Source: Pandoraea vervacti
Lineage (GTDB): Bacteria; Pseudomonadota; Gammaproteobacteria; Burkholderiales; Burkholderiaceae
Length of the DNA: 64,000 bases
Assembly (NCBI RefSeq): GCF_000934605.2
Contig: NZ_CP010897.2
Span: 124,001 to 188,000 of the forward strand
Direction of reading: 5' to 3'
Part shown: one piece after another, positions 7,787 to 16,871 of the stretch
Layout: each line of letters begins with the position of its first letter
How positions within the stretch are numbered: the stretch's first letter is position 1
Program-made: the position numbers and the translations under genes
Notes under the pieces: generated by a model
Seen by the model: only the letters and a program-made list of their open reading frames with translations
The model's database searches: none
Told to the model about the DNA's origin: nothing

Positions 7787-9130
7787 ATGACTCATGTGTT
7801 TCACCGCAATCCGCGCCAGACGTTGCCCGTCGCCGTCGGCGGTCAGGGAATCGAGTTGATCGACAGCAACGGCAAGCGTTATCTGGACGCTTGCGGCGGT
7901 GCGGCCGTCTCCTGCCTGGGCCATGGACATCCGCGCGTGATCGAGGCCATGCAGCAACAAGCCGCACAATTGGCCTATGCGCATACGTCGTTCTTCACCA
8001 CGGAAGTCGCCGAGCATCTGGCGGACACGCTCGCCGCGAGCGCCCCGGGCGATCTGAATCATGTGTACTTCGTGAGCGGTGGCTCCGAAGGCGTGGAAGC
8101 GGCGCTCAAGCTCGCGCGCCAGTATTTCGTCGAGATTGGCCAGCCGCAGCGTCAGTACTTCATTGCGCGGCGCCAGAGCTATCACGGCAACACGCTCGGT
8201 GCGCTGGCCATTGGCGGTAACGCATGGCGACGCGAGCCGTTCCTGCCGTTGCTGGTGCCGGCCCATCACGTCTCGCCGTGCTTCGCCTATCGCGAGCGTC
8301 TGGACGGCGAAAGCGACGCTGCATACGTACAGCGTCTGGCGGACGAACTCGAAGCGAAGATCCTCGAACTGGGCGGCGACAACGTCATCGCGTTCGTTGC
8401 GGAAACCGTGGTCGGCGCGACGGCAGGCGCCGTGCCGCCGGTGGGCGACTACTTCAAGCGCATCCGTGCCGTGTGCGACAAGTACGGCGTGCTGTTGCTG
8501 CTCGACGAGGTGATGTCGGGCATGGGTCGCACCGGTTATTTGTTCGCCTGCGAGGAAGACGGTGTGACACCGGACATTCTCGTCATCGCGAAGGGACTCG
8601 GCGCGGGTTATCAGCCGATTGGCGCGATGCTCTGCTCGGACAAGATCTTCGACGCCGTGGTCGGTGGCTCCGGATTCTTCCAGCACGGGCATACCTATCT
8701 CGGGCATGCCATGGCGTGTGCGGCGGCGCTGGCCGTGCAGCGCACGATTGCCGAAGACAACCTGCTCGAGAACGTGAAGGCGCGCGGCGAACAGTTGCGT
8801 GCCCGTTTGCGCGAGGTCTTCGCCGATCACCCGAACGTGGGCGACGTGCGCGGCCGTGGCCTGTTCGTGGGCGTCGAATTCGTTGCCGATCGTGAGACCA
8901 AACAGACGCTGCCGACGCAGGACAAGACGCACGCCCGTTTGAAGGCGGCGGCCAAGGAGCGGGGTCTGCTGATCTATCCGATGGGCGGCACGGTCGACGG
9001 CGTGCACGGCGACCATGCGCTGATCGCCCCGCCCTTCATCTGTCAGCCGGACGACATCGATCGCATCGTCGAGCGCCTGGCGCTGTCGGTGGCGGACGTG
9101 ACCGGCGTGAAGGTCGGAGGGGTGGCATGA
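7787..9130 (+). CDS. class III PLP-dependent aminotransferase
   Basis: 447 residues, normal length for the omega-aminotransferase/aspartate-aminotransferase-family group. Visible features are GHGHPRVIEAMQQQAAQLAY near the N-terminus, the PLP aspartate region LLLLDEVMSGMGRTG, and the PLP lysine in VIAKGLGAGYQPIGAML (about residue 280). AGAGG is seen 8 nt before the ATG. It overlaps the downstream BKACE gene by 4 nt (ATGA), so the two are translationally coupled. Likely converts an amino acid, perhaps a beta-amino acid, to the oxo acid that the BKACE enzyme then cleaves (inference from pairing). Confidence 0.9.
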   Translation: MTHVFHRNPRQTLPVAVGGQGIELIDSNGKRYLDACGGAAVSCLGHGHPRVIEAMQQQAAQLAYAHTSFFTTEVAEHLADTLAASAPGDLNHVYFVSGGSEGVEAALKLARQYFVEIGQPQRQYFIARRQSYHGNTLGALAIGGNAWRREPFLPLLVPAHHVSPCFAYRERLDGESDAAYVQRLADELEAKILELGGDNVIAFVAETVVGATAGAVPPVGDYFKRIRAVCDKYGVLLLLDEVMSGMGRTGYLFACEEDGVTPDILVIAKGLGAGYQPIGAMLCSDKIFDAVVGGSGFFQHGHTYLGHAMACAAALAVQRTIAEDNLLENVKARGEQLRARLREVFADHPNVGDVRGRGLFVGVEFVADRETKQTLPTQDKTHARLKAAAKERGLLIYPMGGTVDGVHGDHALIAPPFICQPDDIDRIVERLALSVADVTGVKVGGVA

Positions 9131-9969
9131 CCCGGGCCTACGCACTGGCCGTCGCCCCGAACGGCGCGCGCCGCACGCACGCCGATCACCCGGCGTTGCC
9201 GATGACGCCCGACGAGTTGGGCGCATGCGCCAAAGCGTGTCTGGAGGTGGGCACTGCCATGATCCACCTGCACGTGCGCAAGGCCGATGGCACGCACAGC
9301 CTCGAAGTGTCCGATTACGCCGCGGGCATTGCCGCCGTGCGCCGCGCCGTTGGCGACGAACTGGTGTTGCAGGTCACGACGGAGGCCGTCGGCATCTACG
9401 CCCCGGCGCAGCAGATCGCGACGGTGCAGGCCTTGCGTCCCGAGGCAATCTCGGTCGCCCTGCGCGAAATATTGCCCGACGCCACCCATGCGCCCGCAGC
9501 GCAGGCGTTCTTCGGTTGGCTCTGGCGGGAAAACGTCACTGCGCAGTACATCCTCTACGACACCGAAGACGTGGCGCATTACTGGCGCTTGCGCGCGAGC
9601 GGTGCGATTCGTCCCGGTCGCCACTGGGTGTTGTTCGTGCTGGGGCGTTACAGCAAGGGCCAGTTGTCCTCGCCGTCCGACCTGCTGCCGTTCCTGAGCG
9701 CGTGGCAGACCGGCGCTGACGCGCTGGGCGAGGCGTCGGGTGCGACGCCCTGGGCCATGTGCGCCTTCGGTCCGCGCGAGGCGGAGTGTGCGCTCGCGGC
9801 GGTGTTGTACGGCGGCCACGCGCGCATCGGCTTCGAAAACAACCTCTACCTGCCCGATGGCAGCATCTCCCCGGACAATGCCGCGTCGCTGCGCGCGCTC
9901 ACGTCCGCTGCCGCCCCGCTCGCGCTCGCGCCCATGACAGCGGATGCCTTGCGCGAACTGACCCGCTGA
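9127..9969 (+). CDS. BKACE family beta-keto acid cleavage enzyme (DUF849)
   Basis: 280 residues. The N-terminus has the family block APNGARRTHADHPALPMTP, followed by the metal-binding HLH in AMIHLHVRKADG. Further family blocks are the TTEAVGIY strand and the late GFENNLYLPDG with the metal-ligand Glu. These enzymes use zinc and acetyl-CoA to cleave beta-keto acids to acetoacetate plus a new acyl-CoA; the founding member is 3-keto-5-aminohexanoate cleavage enzyme of lysine fermentation (family knowledge). The 4-nt overlap with the aminotransferase implies one pathway. The true substrate is unknown. Confidence 0.9.
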   Translation: MTRAYALAVAPNGARRTHADHPALPMTPDELGACAKACLEVGTAMIHLHVRKADGTHSLEVSDYAAGIAAVRRAVGDELVLQVTTEAVGIYAPAQQIATVQALRPEAISVALREILPDATHAPAAQAFFGWLWRENVTAQYILYDTEDVAHYWRLRASGAIRPGRHWVLFVLGRYSKGQLSSPSDLLPFLSAWQTGADALGEASGATPWAMCAFGPREAECALAAVLYGGHARIGFENNLYLPDGSISPDNAASLRALTSAAAPLALAPMTADALRELTR

Positions 9970-10122
9970 GCGCTTCACGCCGAACGCGGGTGGCCGACGC
10001 TCGATGGTCGACGCCCGGGGCCGACCGTCCTGCCGTCCGATCGCAACCGTCGGACCGCGGGACTCCCGGGGCTGGACCGTGACCGGGAGTGTGCGACGAA
10101 TCAGAAATAAACCCAAATACAG

Positions 10123-10150
10123 GGCCTGACCGACGTTGCCCGGTCGGGCC
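10123..10150 (+). other. stem-loop between BKACE gene and wspA
   Basis: GGCCTGACCG and CGGTCGGGCC pair over 10 bp with one G-T wobble and an 8-nt loop. There is no T run after it, so it is a weak or factor-assisted terminator, or an mRNA element in the wsp leader. The remaining 9970-10231 sequence shows nothing further that I recognise. Confidence 0.35.
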
Positions 10151-10231
10151 GCTGTAATAGAATCGGCGTAACCTCAAAAGGCCCGCGTCGACCCTTCCGG
10201 CGCCGGGCATGAACCCGAACGGGAGCGCGGC

Positions 10232-11884
10232 GTGAAACACTGGTCGATCCGACATCGCATTCTGGCCAGTTTTGGCCTGATCCTTGCCTTGATGGCCCTC
10301 ATGGCGGGCATCGCCTACACCCGGTTGTCCGCCATCGAAGCCGAGACGCGCAGTGTGGAAGACGACTCCGCGCCGGGCCTCTACTACAGCACGATGCTGC
10401 GCGGGGCGTGGTTCGAGAGTTACCAGTTGCTTCAGCAGGTCGTCGCAATCGACGACAACGACAAGACCCGCGCGGTCGACCTCGACGCCTTGCGCGCGGC
10501 CGACGCCCGCATCGACGGCTGGGTCAAGGATTACGGCACGACCGTCAACCGCCCCATCGACCGCATTCAATACGACGAAGTGCGCGGCATACGCAATCAG
10601 TACGGGCGCATCAGCACACAGGTCCTCAAGCTCGTGGTGGACGGGCAGATGCCCGCCGCCCGCGCCATGCTGACCGAGCAACTCTATCCGGAATGGGGGC
10701 GCGGGCGAGCGGCGATTCAGCGTCTGGTCGACACCAACAAGACATACTCGGATGAAGCGACGCACAACATCAGCGAAGCCGTGACGGCCGCCAAGGCCAC
10801 GCTGCTCATTACGCTGGTCGTGGCGCTTGCCGTTGCCGTGCTCGCCGGGTGGTTGCTCTTCCGTGCGATCAGCGTGCCGCTCGCGAGCGTGATGCAGATT
10901 CTGGAAGTCATGCGCTCGGGCGATTTGACCCGGCGGCTGAATCTGGCGCGGCGCGACGAATTCGGCGCGCTGGAATCGGGTTTCAATCGCATGACGGACG
11001 AGTTGACGGGGCTTGTGGGGCAGGCGCAGAAGTCGGCGCTGCAAGTCACGACGTCCGTGACCGAGATTGCCGCGACGTCGCGCCAGCAGCAGGCCACGGC
11101 ATCGGAGACGGCGGCCACCACCACCGAGATCGGCGCCACGTCGCGCGAGATTTTCGCCACGTCGCGCGATCTGGCCCGCACCATGACCGAAGTCGCGGGG
11201 GTGGCCGAGCATGCGGCAACGCTGGCGGGCACGGGACACGTCGGCCTCACGCGCATGGAGGACGCCATGCGACACGTGGTGGAAGCGGCCGGCTCGGTCA
11301 ATGGCAAGCTCGGCATCCTCAACGAGAAGGCGGGCAACATCAATCAGGTCGTAACCACGATCACGAAGGTAGCCGATCAGACCAATCTGCTCTCGCTCAA
11401 TGCGGCCATCGAAGCCGAAAAAGCCGGTGAGTACGGTCGCGGCTTCGCCGTGGTGGCCACGGAGATTCGCCGGCTGGCCGACCAGACCGCAGTGGCGACC
11501 TACGACATCGAACAGATGATCAAGGAGATCCAGTCGGCGGTGTCCGCAGGGGTGATGGGCATGGACAAGTTCGCCGAGGAGGTACGCCGCGGCATGGACG
11601 AAATGCGACAGGTCGGCGATCAACTCGCCCAGATCATTTCGCAGGTGCAAACGCTGCCGCCGCGCTTCCAGGTCGTCAACGAAGGCATGCAGGCGCAGGC
11701 CACCGGCGCGGAGCAGATCAATCAGGCGCTGGTGCAACTCTCCGAGGCCGCGCAACAGACGGCCGAGTCGTTGCAGCAGTCGAGTCAGGCCATCGAAGAG
11801 CTCAATCACGTGGCCAACGGGCTCAAGAGCGGGGTGTCGCGCTTCAAGGTGCAGGCGCTTGCGCCCGCGGGGCTGGCGTCATAA
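10232..11884 (+). CDS. wspA: WspA, surface-sensing methyl-accepting chemotaxis protein
   Basis: 550-residue chemoreceptor starting at GTG 10232 with GGGAG just upstream. Layout: membrane segment about 9-31, periplasmic four-helix-bundle ligand domain about 32-187, second membrane segment about 188-212, HAMP about 212-265, then the long cytoplasmic signalling rod to the end. The hairpin tip reads VADQTNLLSLNAAIEAEKAGEYGRG split over about residues 380-405. Six genes with the exact WspB-WspR order follow, which fixes the name. In Pseudomonas WspA responds to surface contact and drives WspE to phosphorylate WspR (established for that system). Confidence 0.95.
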   Translation: MKHWSIRHRILASFGLILALMALMAGIAYTRLSAIEAETRSVEDDSAPGLYYSTMLRGAWFESYQLLQQVVAIDDNDKTRAVDLDALRAADARIDGWVKDYGTTVNRPIDRIQYDEVRGIRNQYGRISTQVLKLVVDGQMPAARAMLTEQLYPEWGRGRAAIQRLVDTNKTYSDEATHNISEAVTAAKATLLITLVVALAVAVLAGWLLFRAISVPLASVMQILEVMRSGDLTRRLNLARRDEFGALESGFNRMTDELTGLVGQAQKSALQVTTSVTEIAATSRQQQATASETAATTTEIGATSREIFATSRDLARTMTEVAGVAEHAATLAGTGHVGLTRMEDAMRHVVEAAGSVNGKLGILNEKAGNINQVVTTITKVADQTNLLSLNAAIEAEKAGEYGRGFAVVATEIRRLADQTAVATYDIEQMIKEIQSAVSAGVMGMDKFAEEVRRGMDEMRQVGDQLAQIISQVQTLPPRFQVVNEGMQAQATGAEQINQALVQLSEAAQQTAESLQQSSQAIEELNHVANGLKSGVSRFKVQALAPAGLAS

Positions 11885-12002
11885 CCGACACCAACAACGA
11901 ACCGATATCGACGCAATATCGACGCAATATCGAACCAACAACGACACCCGTACGTCGCGTTACCGACACGGTTGTCGTCCATTGCTCATCGCGGACTTCG
12001 AC
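11885..12002 (+). repeat. short direct repeats in the wspA-wspB spacer
   Basis: The spacer contains ATATCGACGCA twice in tandem plus a third ATATCG, flanked by two copies of ACCAACAACGA (about 11890-11954). It is the largest non-overlapping junction of the operon and is less GC-rich than its neighbours. It may reflect small tandem duplications. An in-frame upstream extension of WspB through it is possible but lacks CheW homology. Confidence 0.6.
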
Positions 12003-12545
12003 ATGCTGTTCCTGCGTTTCGCCATCGCGACCGATCATTACGTCATCGAAGCCAGTCACGTGGCCGAGGTGTTGCCGTGGCTCGCGCTCAAGCGTCTGCC
12101 ATCCGCACCGGCGTGGGTCGCGGGCGCCTTCAGCTATCGCGGCGAGTCCGTGCCCGTCATCGATCTGACGCGCCTTGCCACGGGGCTGGGCGCGCCTGAG
12201 CGCCGCTCGACGCGGCTGGTGCTCGTGCATTACCCGGCGCCCGGACCGAATGCCCGCCGCCTTGGCGTGCTGGTCGAGCGCGCCACCGACACCCTTCGGG
12301 CGAACGCAGACGCATTCAGCTCGAGTGGTGTCGATCTTCCCGAAGGGCGTTACCTCGGTCCGGTACTGGACACCGAAGAGGGCCTCGTGCAGTGGGTGCG
12401 CGTCGAACAATTGCTGAGCGACGAAGCGCGCGCCATGTTGTTCGACGCTGCACGCGACGCCTTGGCGGATGATGTGACCGATGCGCACGATGTGCGCGAT
12501 GTGCCGGGCGCGCACGAGGGCAATGCAACGGGGGCGTCGACATGA
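12003..12545 (+). CDS. wspB: WspB, CheW-like coupling protein
   Basis: 180 residues. The ATG at 12003 is chosen because MLFLRFAIATDHYVIEASHV is the canonical first strand of a CheW domain; upstream in-frame sequence is repetitive and non-homologous. Further CheW elements are WVAGAFSYRGESVPVIDLT and RLGVLVERATDT. It links WspA to the kinase WspE at the receptor array. Overlaps wspC by 4 nt. Confidence 0.92.
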   Translation: MLFLRFAIATDHYVIEASHVAEVLPWLALKRLPSAPAWVAGAFSYRGESVPVIDLTRLATGLGAPERRSTRLVLVHYPAPGPNARRLGVLVERATDTLRANADAFSSSGVDLPEGRYLGPVLDTEEGLVQWVRVEQLLSDEARAMLFDAARDALADDVTDAHDVRDVPGAHEGNATGAST

Positions 12546-13942
12546 CCCACGTGCCTGACATCGAACGCCTGTTGCGCGACACGACAGGGATCGACGCCGA
12601 GACGCTCGGCGTCCACGCCATCGAGCGGGCCGTGCGTGCGCGCCTTGCCGCGTTGTCGCCGGATATGCAGGACGCCCCGCCGTACTCGCGATATTGGCAG
12701 CGCGTGCAACAATCATCGCACGAGCTTCAGGCATTGATCGAAGCGGTCGTGGTGCCGGAGACATGGTTCTTCCGGCATCGCGAAGCCTTCACGACACTTG
12801 GCAGGATGGCGCGGGAGGCGCGGACCGCGCGTCGCGGCACCGCGAGCGAACGGCAGCCGTTGCGGCTGCTGAGCTTGCCATGCTCGACCGGCGAAGAGCC
12901 CTATTCGATGGCGATGGCGATGTTCGATGCGGGATTCGGCGCGAACGATTTCACCATCGATGCCGTCGACATCAGCGAACGCGCGCTCGCAGTGGCCCGA
13001 GAGGGGCTGTATGGCCGAAATTCATTTCGGGGCGCGCCGGACACGCTGCTGTTCCGCGAGCGCTATTTCACCTCCGAGGAAGACAACTACCGCGTCATCG
13101 GCGCGCTGCGTACGCAGGTGCGCTGGCATGCCGGCAATCTGTTCGATCCGTCGCTCGTGGATCGGCTGGGCACATTTGATTTCGTTTTCTTTCGCAATGT
13201 GCTGATCTATTTCGACCGCGACGGACAACGTCGGGCCATCGCCGCGCTGGAACGGCTCATGCGCATGGGCGCAACGCTTTTTGCCGGGCCCGCCGAAGGC
13301 GGAACGCTGACGAGCAACGGCCTCGCCCCGACCGGACATGCGCAGGCGTTCTCGTTCCGCGTGGCTGTACCGGCGCGCGACGTGATTCAGGCGGCGCCTT
13401 CGACCGATGCGACACCGTCGGCGCACGGCATACCCGCGCGGACCTTCGTACCGCCGACTCGTCCCGCACCTCCCACGCTACCGACGCGACCCGCGACCGA
13501 TTCGCTGCGGGTCGCGCCGGCGGGCGAATCGCCGCTTGCCCCGTCCGTCGTCTCGTCTGTCGGCGCCATGGCGAAGGCTGAGATTGACGTCCCGTTGGCG
13601 CAGGCGCGTGCTGCGGCCGACGCGGGCGACTTCGAGCGGGCCGTTGCCCTGTGCCGTGCCGTGCTGGCGGCCGATCGCGCCAACGCGCAGGCCGAGTACC
13701 TGCTCGGGCTGGTCGAAGACGCGCGTAGCGATGCGCAGAGTGCGCTCATCCACTATCGACGTGCGCTGTATCTGGATCCGACGCATTATGAAGCGCTCGT
13801 GCACTGCGCAGCCTTGCTCGATGCGCGCGGCGACGTATCGGGCGCACGCCGCCTGATGGCGCGTGCCGAGCGCGCCGGCAACGCAATGGCGTCCTCCGAA
13901 ACGCATGACCCGATGCAACGTCACGGAACCCGACATCGATGA
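12542..13942 (+). CDS. wspC: WspC, CheR-type receptor methyltransferase with TPR domain
   Basis: 466 residues. N-terminal CheR methyltransferase (about 1-265) uses S-adenosylmethionine to methylate WspA glutamates; the SAM-binding motif LLSLPCSTGEEPYSMAMAM and FDFVFFRNVLIYFDRDGQ are visible. A Pro/Ala/Thr-rich linker (about 280-345) is followed by TPR repeats (about 350-450, AEYLLGLVEDARSDAQSALIHYRRAL split). This fusion is typical of WspC. Four-nt overlaps with both wspB and wspD indicate tight coupling. Confidence 0.94.
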   Translation: MTHVPDIERLLRDTTGIDAETLGVHAIERAVRARLAALSPDMQDAPPYSRYWQRVQQSSHELQALIEAVVVPETWFFRHREAFTTLGRMAREARTARRGTASERQPLRLLSLPCSTGEEPYSMAMAMFDAGFGANDFTIDAVDISERALAVAREGLYGRNSFRGAPDTLLFRERYFTSEEDNYRVIGALRTQVRWHAGNLFDPSLVDRLGTFDFVFFRNVLIYFDRDGQRRAIAALERLMRMGATLFAGPAEGGTLTSNGLAPTGHAQAFSFRVAVPARDVIQAAPSTDATPSAHGIPARTFVPPTRPAPPTLPTRPATDSLRVAPAGESPLAPSVVSSVGAMAKAEIDVPLAQARAAADAGDFERAVALCRAVLAADRANAQAEYLLGLVEDARSDAQSALIHYRRALYLDPTHYEALVHCAALLDARGDVSGARRLMARAERAGNAMASSETHDPMQRHGTRHR

Positions 13943-14598
13943 CCGATCGCGAATTGGCGCCTGAGGCCGGTGTCATGGCTGGCAACGTCGCCCCCATCTC
14001 CTCGCAGGCAGCAAAACCAAACGACAACGCCTTGCACAGGCAGGCCGCGGAATTGCTCGACCGGTTACCGGTGGCGCCCGTCGACCCTGCCCCCTGGCGT
14101 GCTGCGCGCGTCGATCAGAACGTGATGCGTAGTCAGTCGTTGTTGCTCTTTCGTCTGGCCGACGAATGGCTGGCGTTGCCCGCATCCGCCATCGAAGAGG
14201 TAACGCCCATGCGCGCCTGGCACACGGTGCCAGGACATCGTCAGCGCGCGTTGCTCGGGCTGGTCAATTTGCGCGGCGCGCTCGTGCCTTGTCTGTCGCT
14301 GGGCGAACTGCTCGGCGTACAACCGGCGCCGCAAACGCAGGGCACGCCGTCCAACACGTTGCGCGCGAGCACCGCACGTCTGCTTGCGTTACGCCACGGG
14401 CAGCACTTGAGCGCGTTTCCGGTGACCGAAGTCTATGGGACCGTCACCCCGGCCAGCACGGCGTTGGGTGCCGTGCCCGCGACGGCGCTCGGCGCGTCCG
14501 ATGGCTTTGCCGTCGCCGTCTTGCCCTGGCGCGAGCATGTCGTCGGGGTGCTCGATCCGCTGCGTGTGGGCGCCGCGTTCGACAGGGGCCTCGCATGA
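13939..14598 (+). CDS. wspD: WspD, second CheW-like coupling protein
   Basis: 219 residues. A polar N-terminal extension of about 55 residues precedes a CheW domain starting at SLLLFRLADEWLALPASAIEEV. LLGLVNLRGALVPCLSLGELLG is the conserved CheW core. Wsp systems carry two CheW paralogues, WspB and WspD, with different array locations in Pseudomonas (established). Overlaps wspC and wspE by 4 nt each. Confidence 0.92.
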   Translation: MTDRELAPEAGVMAGNVAPISSQAAKPNDNALHRQAAELLDRLPVAPVDPAPWRAARVDQNVMRSQSLLLFRLADEWLALPASAIEEVTPMRAWHTVPGHRQRALLGLVNLRGALVPCLSLGELLGVQPAPQTQGTPSNTLRASTARLLALRHGQHLSAFPVTEVYGTVTPASTALGAVPATALGASDGFAVAVLPWREHVVGVLDPLRVGAAFDRGLA

Positions 14599-16871
14599 GC
14601 GACGATCTGCGCAACGCCACGCTGCTCGACCTGTTCCGCATGGAGACGGAGACGCAGGCACAGGTGCTCGGCGACGGGCTGCTGGCGCTCGAACGTGCGC
14701 CGAACGACGCGTCGCAACTCGAAGCCTGCATGCGGGCCGCGCATTCGCTCAAGGGGGCGGCGCGCATCGTCGGGGTCGAGGCGGGGGTGTCGCTCGCTCA
14801 CGTGCTGGAAGACGCCTTCGTCGCTGCTCAGGGCGGCGCGCTCGCGCTTGACGTGCCGGTCATCGATCGCCTGTTGCAAGGCGTGGACCTGCTCATGCGC
14901 CTGGCGCATCCGCCGGGGCGCGATCCTGAGTGGGCGCAGGGTGCGGGCAAGACCGAAATCGATGCCTTCGTCACCGCATTCACGCAAACGCTTGCCTCGC
15001 GAGTGGGCGATACGTCGAAGGGAGAGTCGCACGGCGCGTTGGCAGAAGAACCGAGCGCGTTCGACTACGCCAGCTACGGCATACCGACAAACGACGCCAC
15101 CGACAATACATCGCGGGCGTTGCGCGTTTCCGCAGATAACCTCGACCGGCTGTTGCGACTATCGAGCGAGGCCCTGGTGGCGTCGCGCTGGTCGCAGCCC
15201 TTCGCGCAGTCGTTGCAGCGCCTCAAGCGGCATCAGCACGACGCGGGCGACGCGCTCGACCGCGTGAGCTCGGCACTGGCGCAGGGGGCCGATCGCTCGG
15301 GCGAAGACCGTCAGGTATTGCTCGCGGCGCTGGCCGATCTGCGCCGTGCGCTCGGCGGGGGAAGTCAGTTGCTCGCGCAGCAGATCCACGAGCTCGACGA
15401 CTTCGACCGTCGCTCGACGCAACTGTCGCAGCGCTTGTACGACGAAGCCCTCGCGTGCCGCATGCGCCCCATCGACGATCGGCTCGGCGGCTTCGCGCGC
15501 ATGGTGCGCGACCTCGGGCGCTCGCTCGGCAAGCCGGCGCGACTCGAAATTCGCGGCGCCGACACACAGGTCGATCGGGACATTCTCGATCAGCTCGAAG
15601 CGCCGCTGGGGCATCTGCTGCGCAATGCTGTCGACCACGGATTGGAGAGTGCGCCGGTGCGTGCGGCGGCAGGCAAGCCGGGCGAAGGCGTCATCACGCT
15701 CACTGCGCGCCACAGCGCGGGTTTGCTTCTGGTCAGCGTGGCCGACGACGGTGCAGGAATCGACATCGAACGCGTACGCGAGACCGTGGTCCGGCGCGGG
15801 CTGGTGACGGCGCAAACCGCCGGACGACTCGACGACAACGAACTGCTCGAATTCCTGATGCTGCCGGGCTTCACGCTGCGCGACACGGTGACGGACGTCT
15901 CGGGTCGTGGCGTCGGCCTCGATGCGGTGCGGGCGATGGTGGCGACGGTGCGCGGCACGGTACGTATCGAGCACACGCCGGGGCGTGGCGCCAAGGTCAC
16001 GCTGCAATTGCCGCTGACGCTCTCGGTGGTGCGCAGCCTGCTCGTCGAAGTCGCCGGTGAACCTTACGCACTGCCGCTCGCGAACTTGTCGCGTACGCTG
16101 GCGTTGCCGCAGGAACGCATCGACATGCTCGAAGGGCGCCCGCATTTCACGCTGGACGGCAAGCAGATCGGCCTCGTGAGCGCGCAGCAAGTGCTGTGCG
16201 GCACCGCGCCTGCGGGGCTTGCGGGCGATCAGCCCGTCGTGGTGTTCGGTGAGGGCGACGCGCGCTACGGGCTGGCCGTCGACAAATTCCTCGGCGAGCG
16301 CATGCTCGTCGTGCAACCGCTCGATGCGCGCCTGGGCAAGCTGCCCAATATTGCCGCCGGCGCGCTCGCGGAAGACGGCTCACCGCTGCTTATCATCGAT
16401 ACGGCCGATCTGGTGCGATCGATCGCCAAGGCGGTCGAGATGGGGGCGCTCGACCGGTTACCGATGCGCGCCACGCCATCGGGCGGGCGTGCACGCAAGC
16501 GCGTGCTGGTCGTCGACGATTCGCTGACCGTGCGCGAACTTGAGCGCAAGTTGCTCGCCGCGCGCGGCTACGACGTGAGTGTGGCCGTCGATGGCATGGA
16601 TGGCTGGAACGCAGTGCGAAGCGAAACGTTCGACATGGTGATCACCGATGTCGACATGCCGCGCATGGACGGCATCGAACTGGTGACCCTGATCAAGCGC
16701 GACGCGCGCACGGCGGAATTGCCGGTCATGATCGTTTCCTATAAAGATCGCGAGGAAGATCGACAACGCGGACTCGATGCGGGCGCCGACTATTACCTCG
16801 CGAAGGGCAGCTTCCACGACGACGCGCTGTTGCGCGCTGTTGTGGATCTCATCGGGGAGTCGGGGTCATGA
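14595..16871 (+). CDS. wspE: WspE, CheA-type hybrid histidine kinase with receiver domain
   Basis: 758 residues. Hpt domain at the N-terminus with the phospho-accepting His50 in AAHSLKGAARIVG; dimerisation and HATPase domains in the middle (LRNAVDHGLE N-box, DDGAGID G1-box, GRGVGLDAVR G2-box); a CheW-like regulatory domain (about 480-620); and a C-terminal receiver (about 634-756) with the acceptor Asp near 685 in VITDVDMPRMDG. It phosphorylates WspR and WspF in the Wsp pathway. The start at 14595 overlaps the wspD stop; a far upstream in-frame start is antisensical because it lies inside wspD. Confidence 0.95.
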   Translation: MSDDLRNATLLDLFRMETETQAQVLGDGLLALERAPNDASQLEACMRAAHSLKGAARIVGVEAGVSLAHVLEDAFVAAQGGALALDVPVIDRLLQGVDLLMRLAHPPGRDPEWAQGAGKTEIDAFVTAFTQTLASRVGDTSKGESHGALAEEPSAFDYASYGIPTNDATDNTSRALRVSADNLDRLLRLSSEALVASRWSQPFAQSLQRLKRHQHDAGDALDRVSSALAQGADRSGEDRQVLLAALADLRRALGGGSQLLAQQIHELDDFDRRSTQLSQRLYDEALACRMRPIDDRLGGFARMVRDLGRSLGKPARLEIRGADTQVDRDILDQLEAPLGHLLRNAVDHGLESAPVRAAAGKPGEGVITLTARHSAGLLLVSVADDGAGIDIERVRETVVRRGLVTAQTAGRLDDNELLEFLMLPGFTLRDTVTDVSGRGVGLDAVRAMVATVRGTVRIEHTPGRGAKVTLQLPLTLSVVRSLLVEVAGEPYALPLANLSRTLALPQERIDMLEGRPHFTLDGKQIGLVSAQQVLCGTAPAGLAGDQPVVVFGEGDARYGLAVDKFLGERMLVVQPLDARLGKLPNIAAGALAEDGSPLLIIDTADLVRSIAKAVEMGALDRLPMRATPSGGRARKRVLVVDDSLTVRELERKLLAARGYDVSVAVDGMDGWNAVRSETFDMVITDVDMPRMDGIELVTLIKRDARTAELPVMIVSYKDREEDRQRGLDAGADYYLAKGSFHDDALLRAVVDLIGESGS

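Noticed and set aside
15159..16316. Long open frame antisense to wspE
   Set aside because: Arg/His/Gln-rich shadow translation of a GC-rich gene with no domain; wspE has intact motifs on the plus strand.
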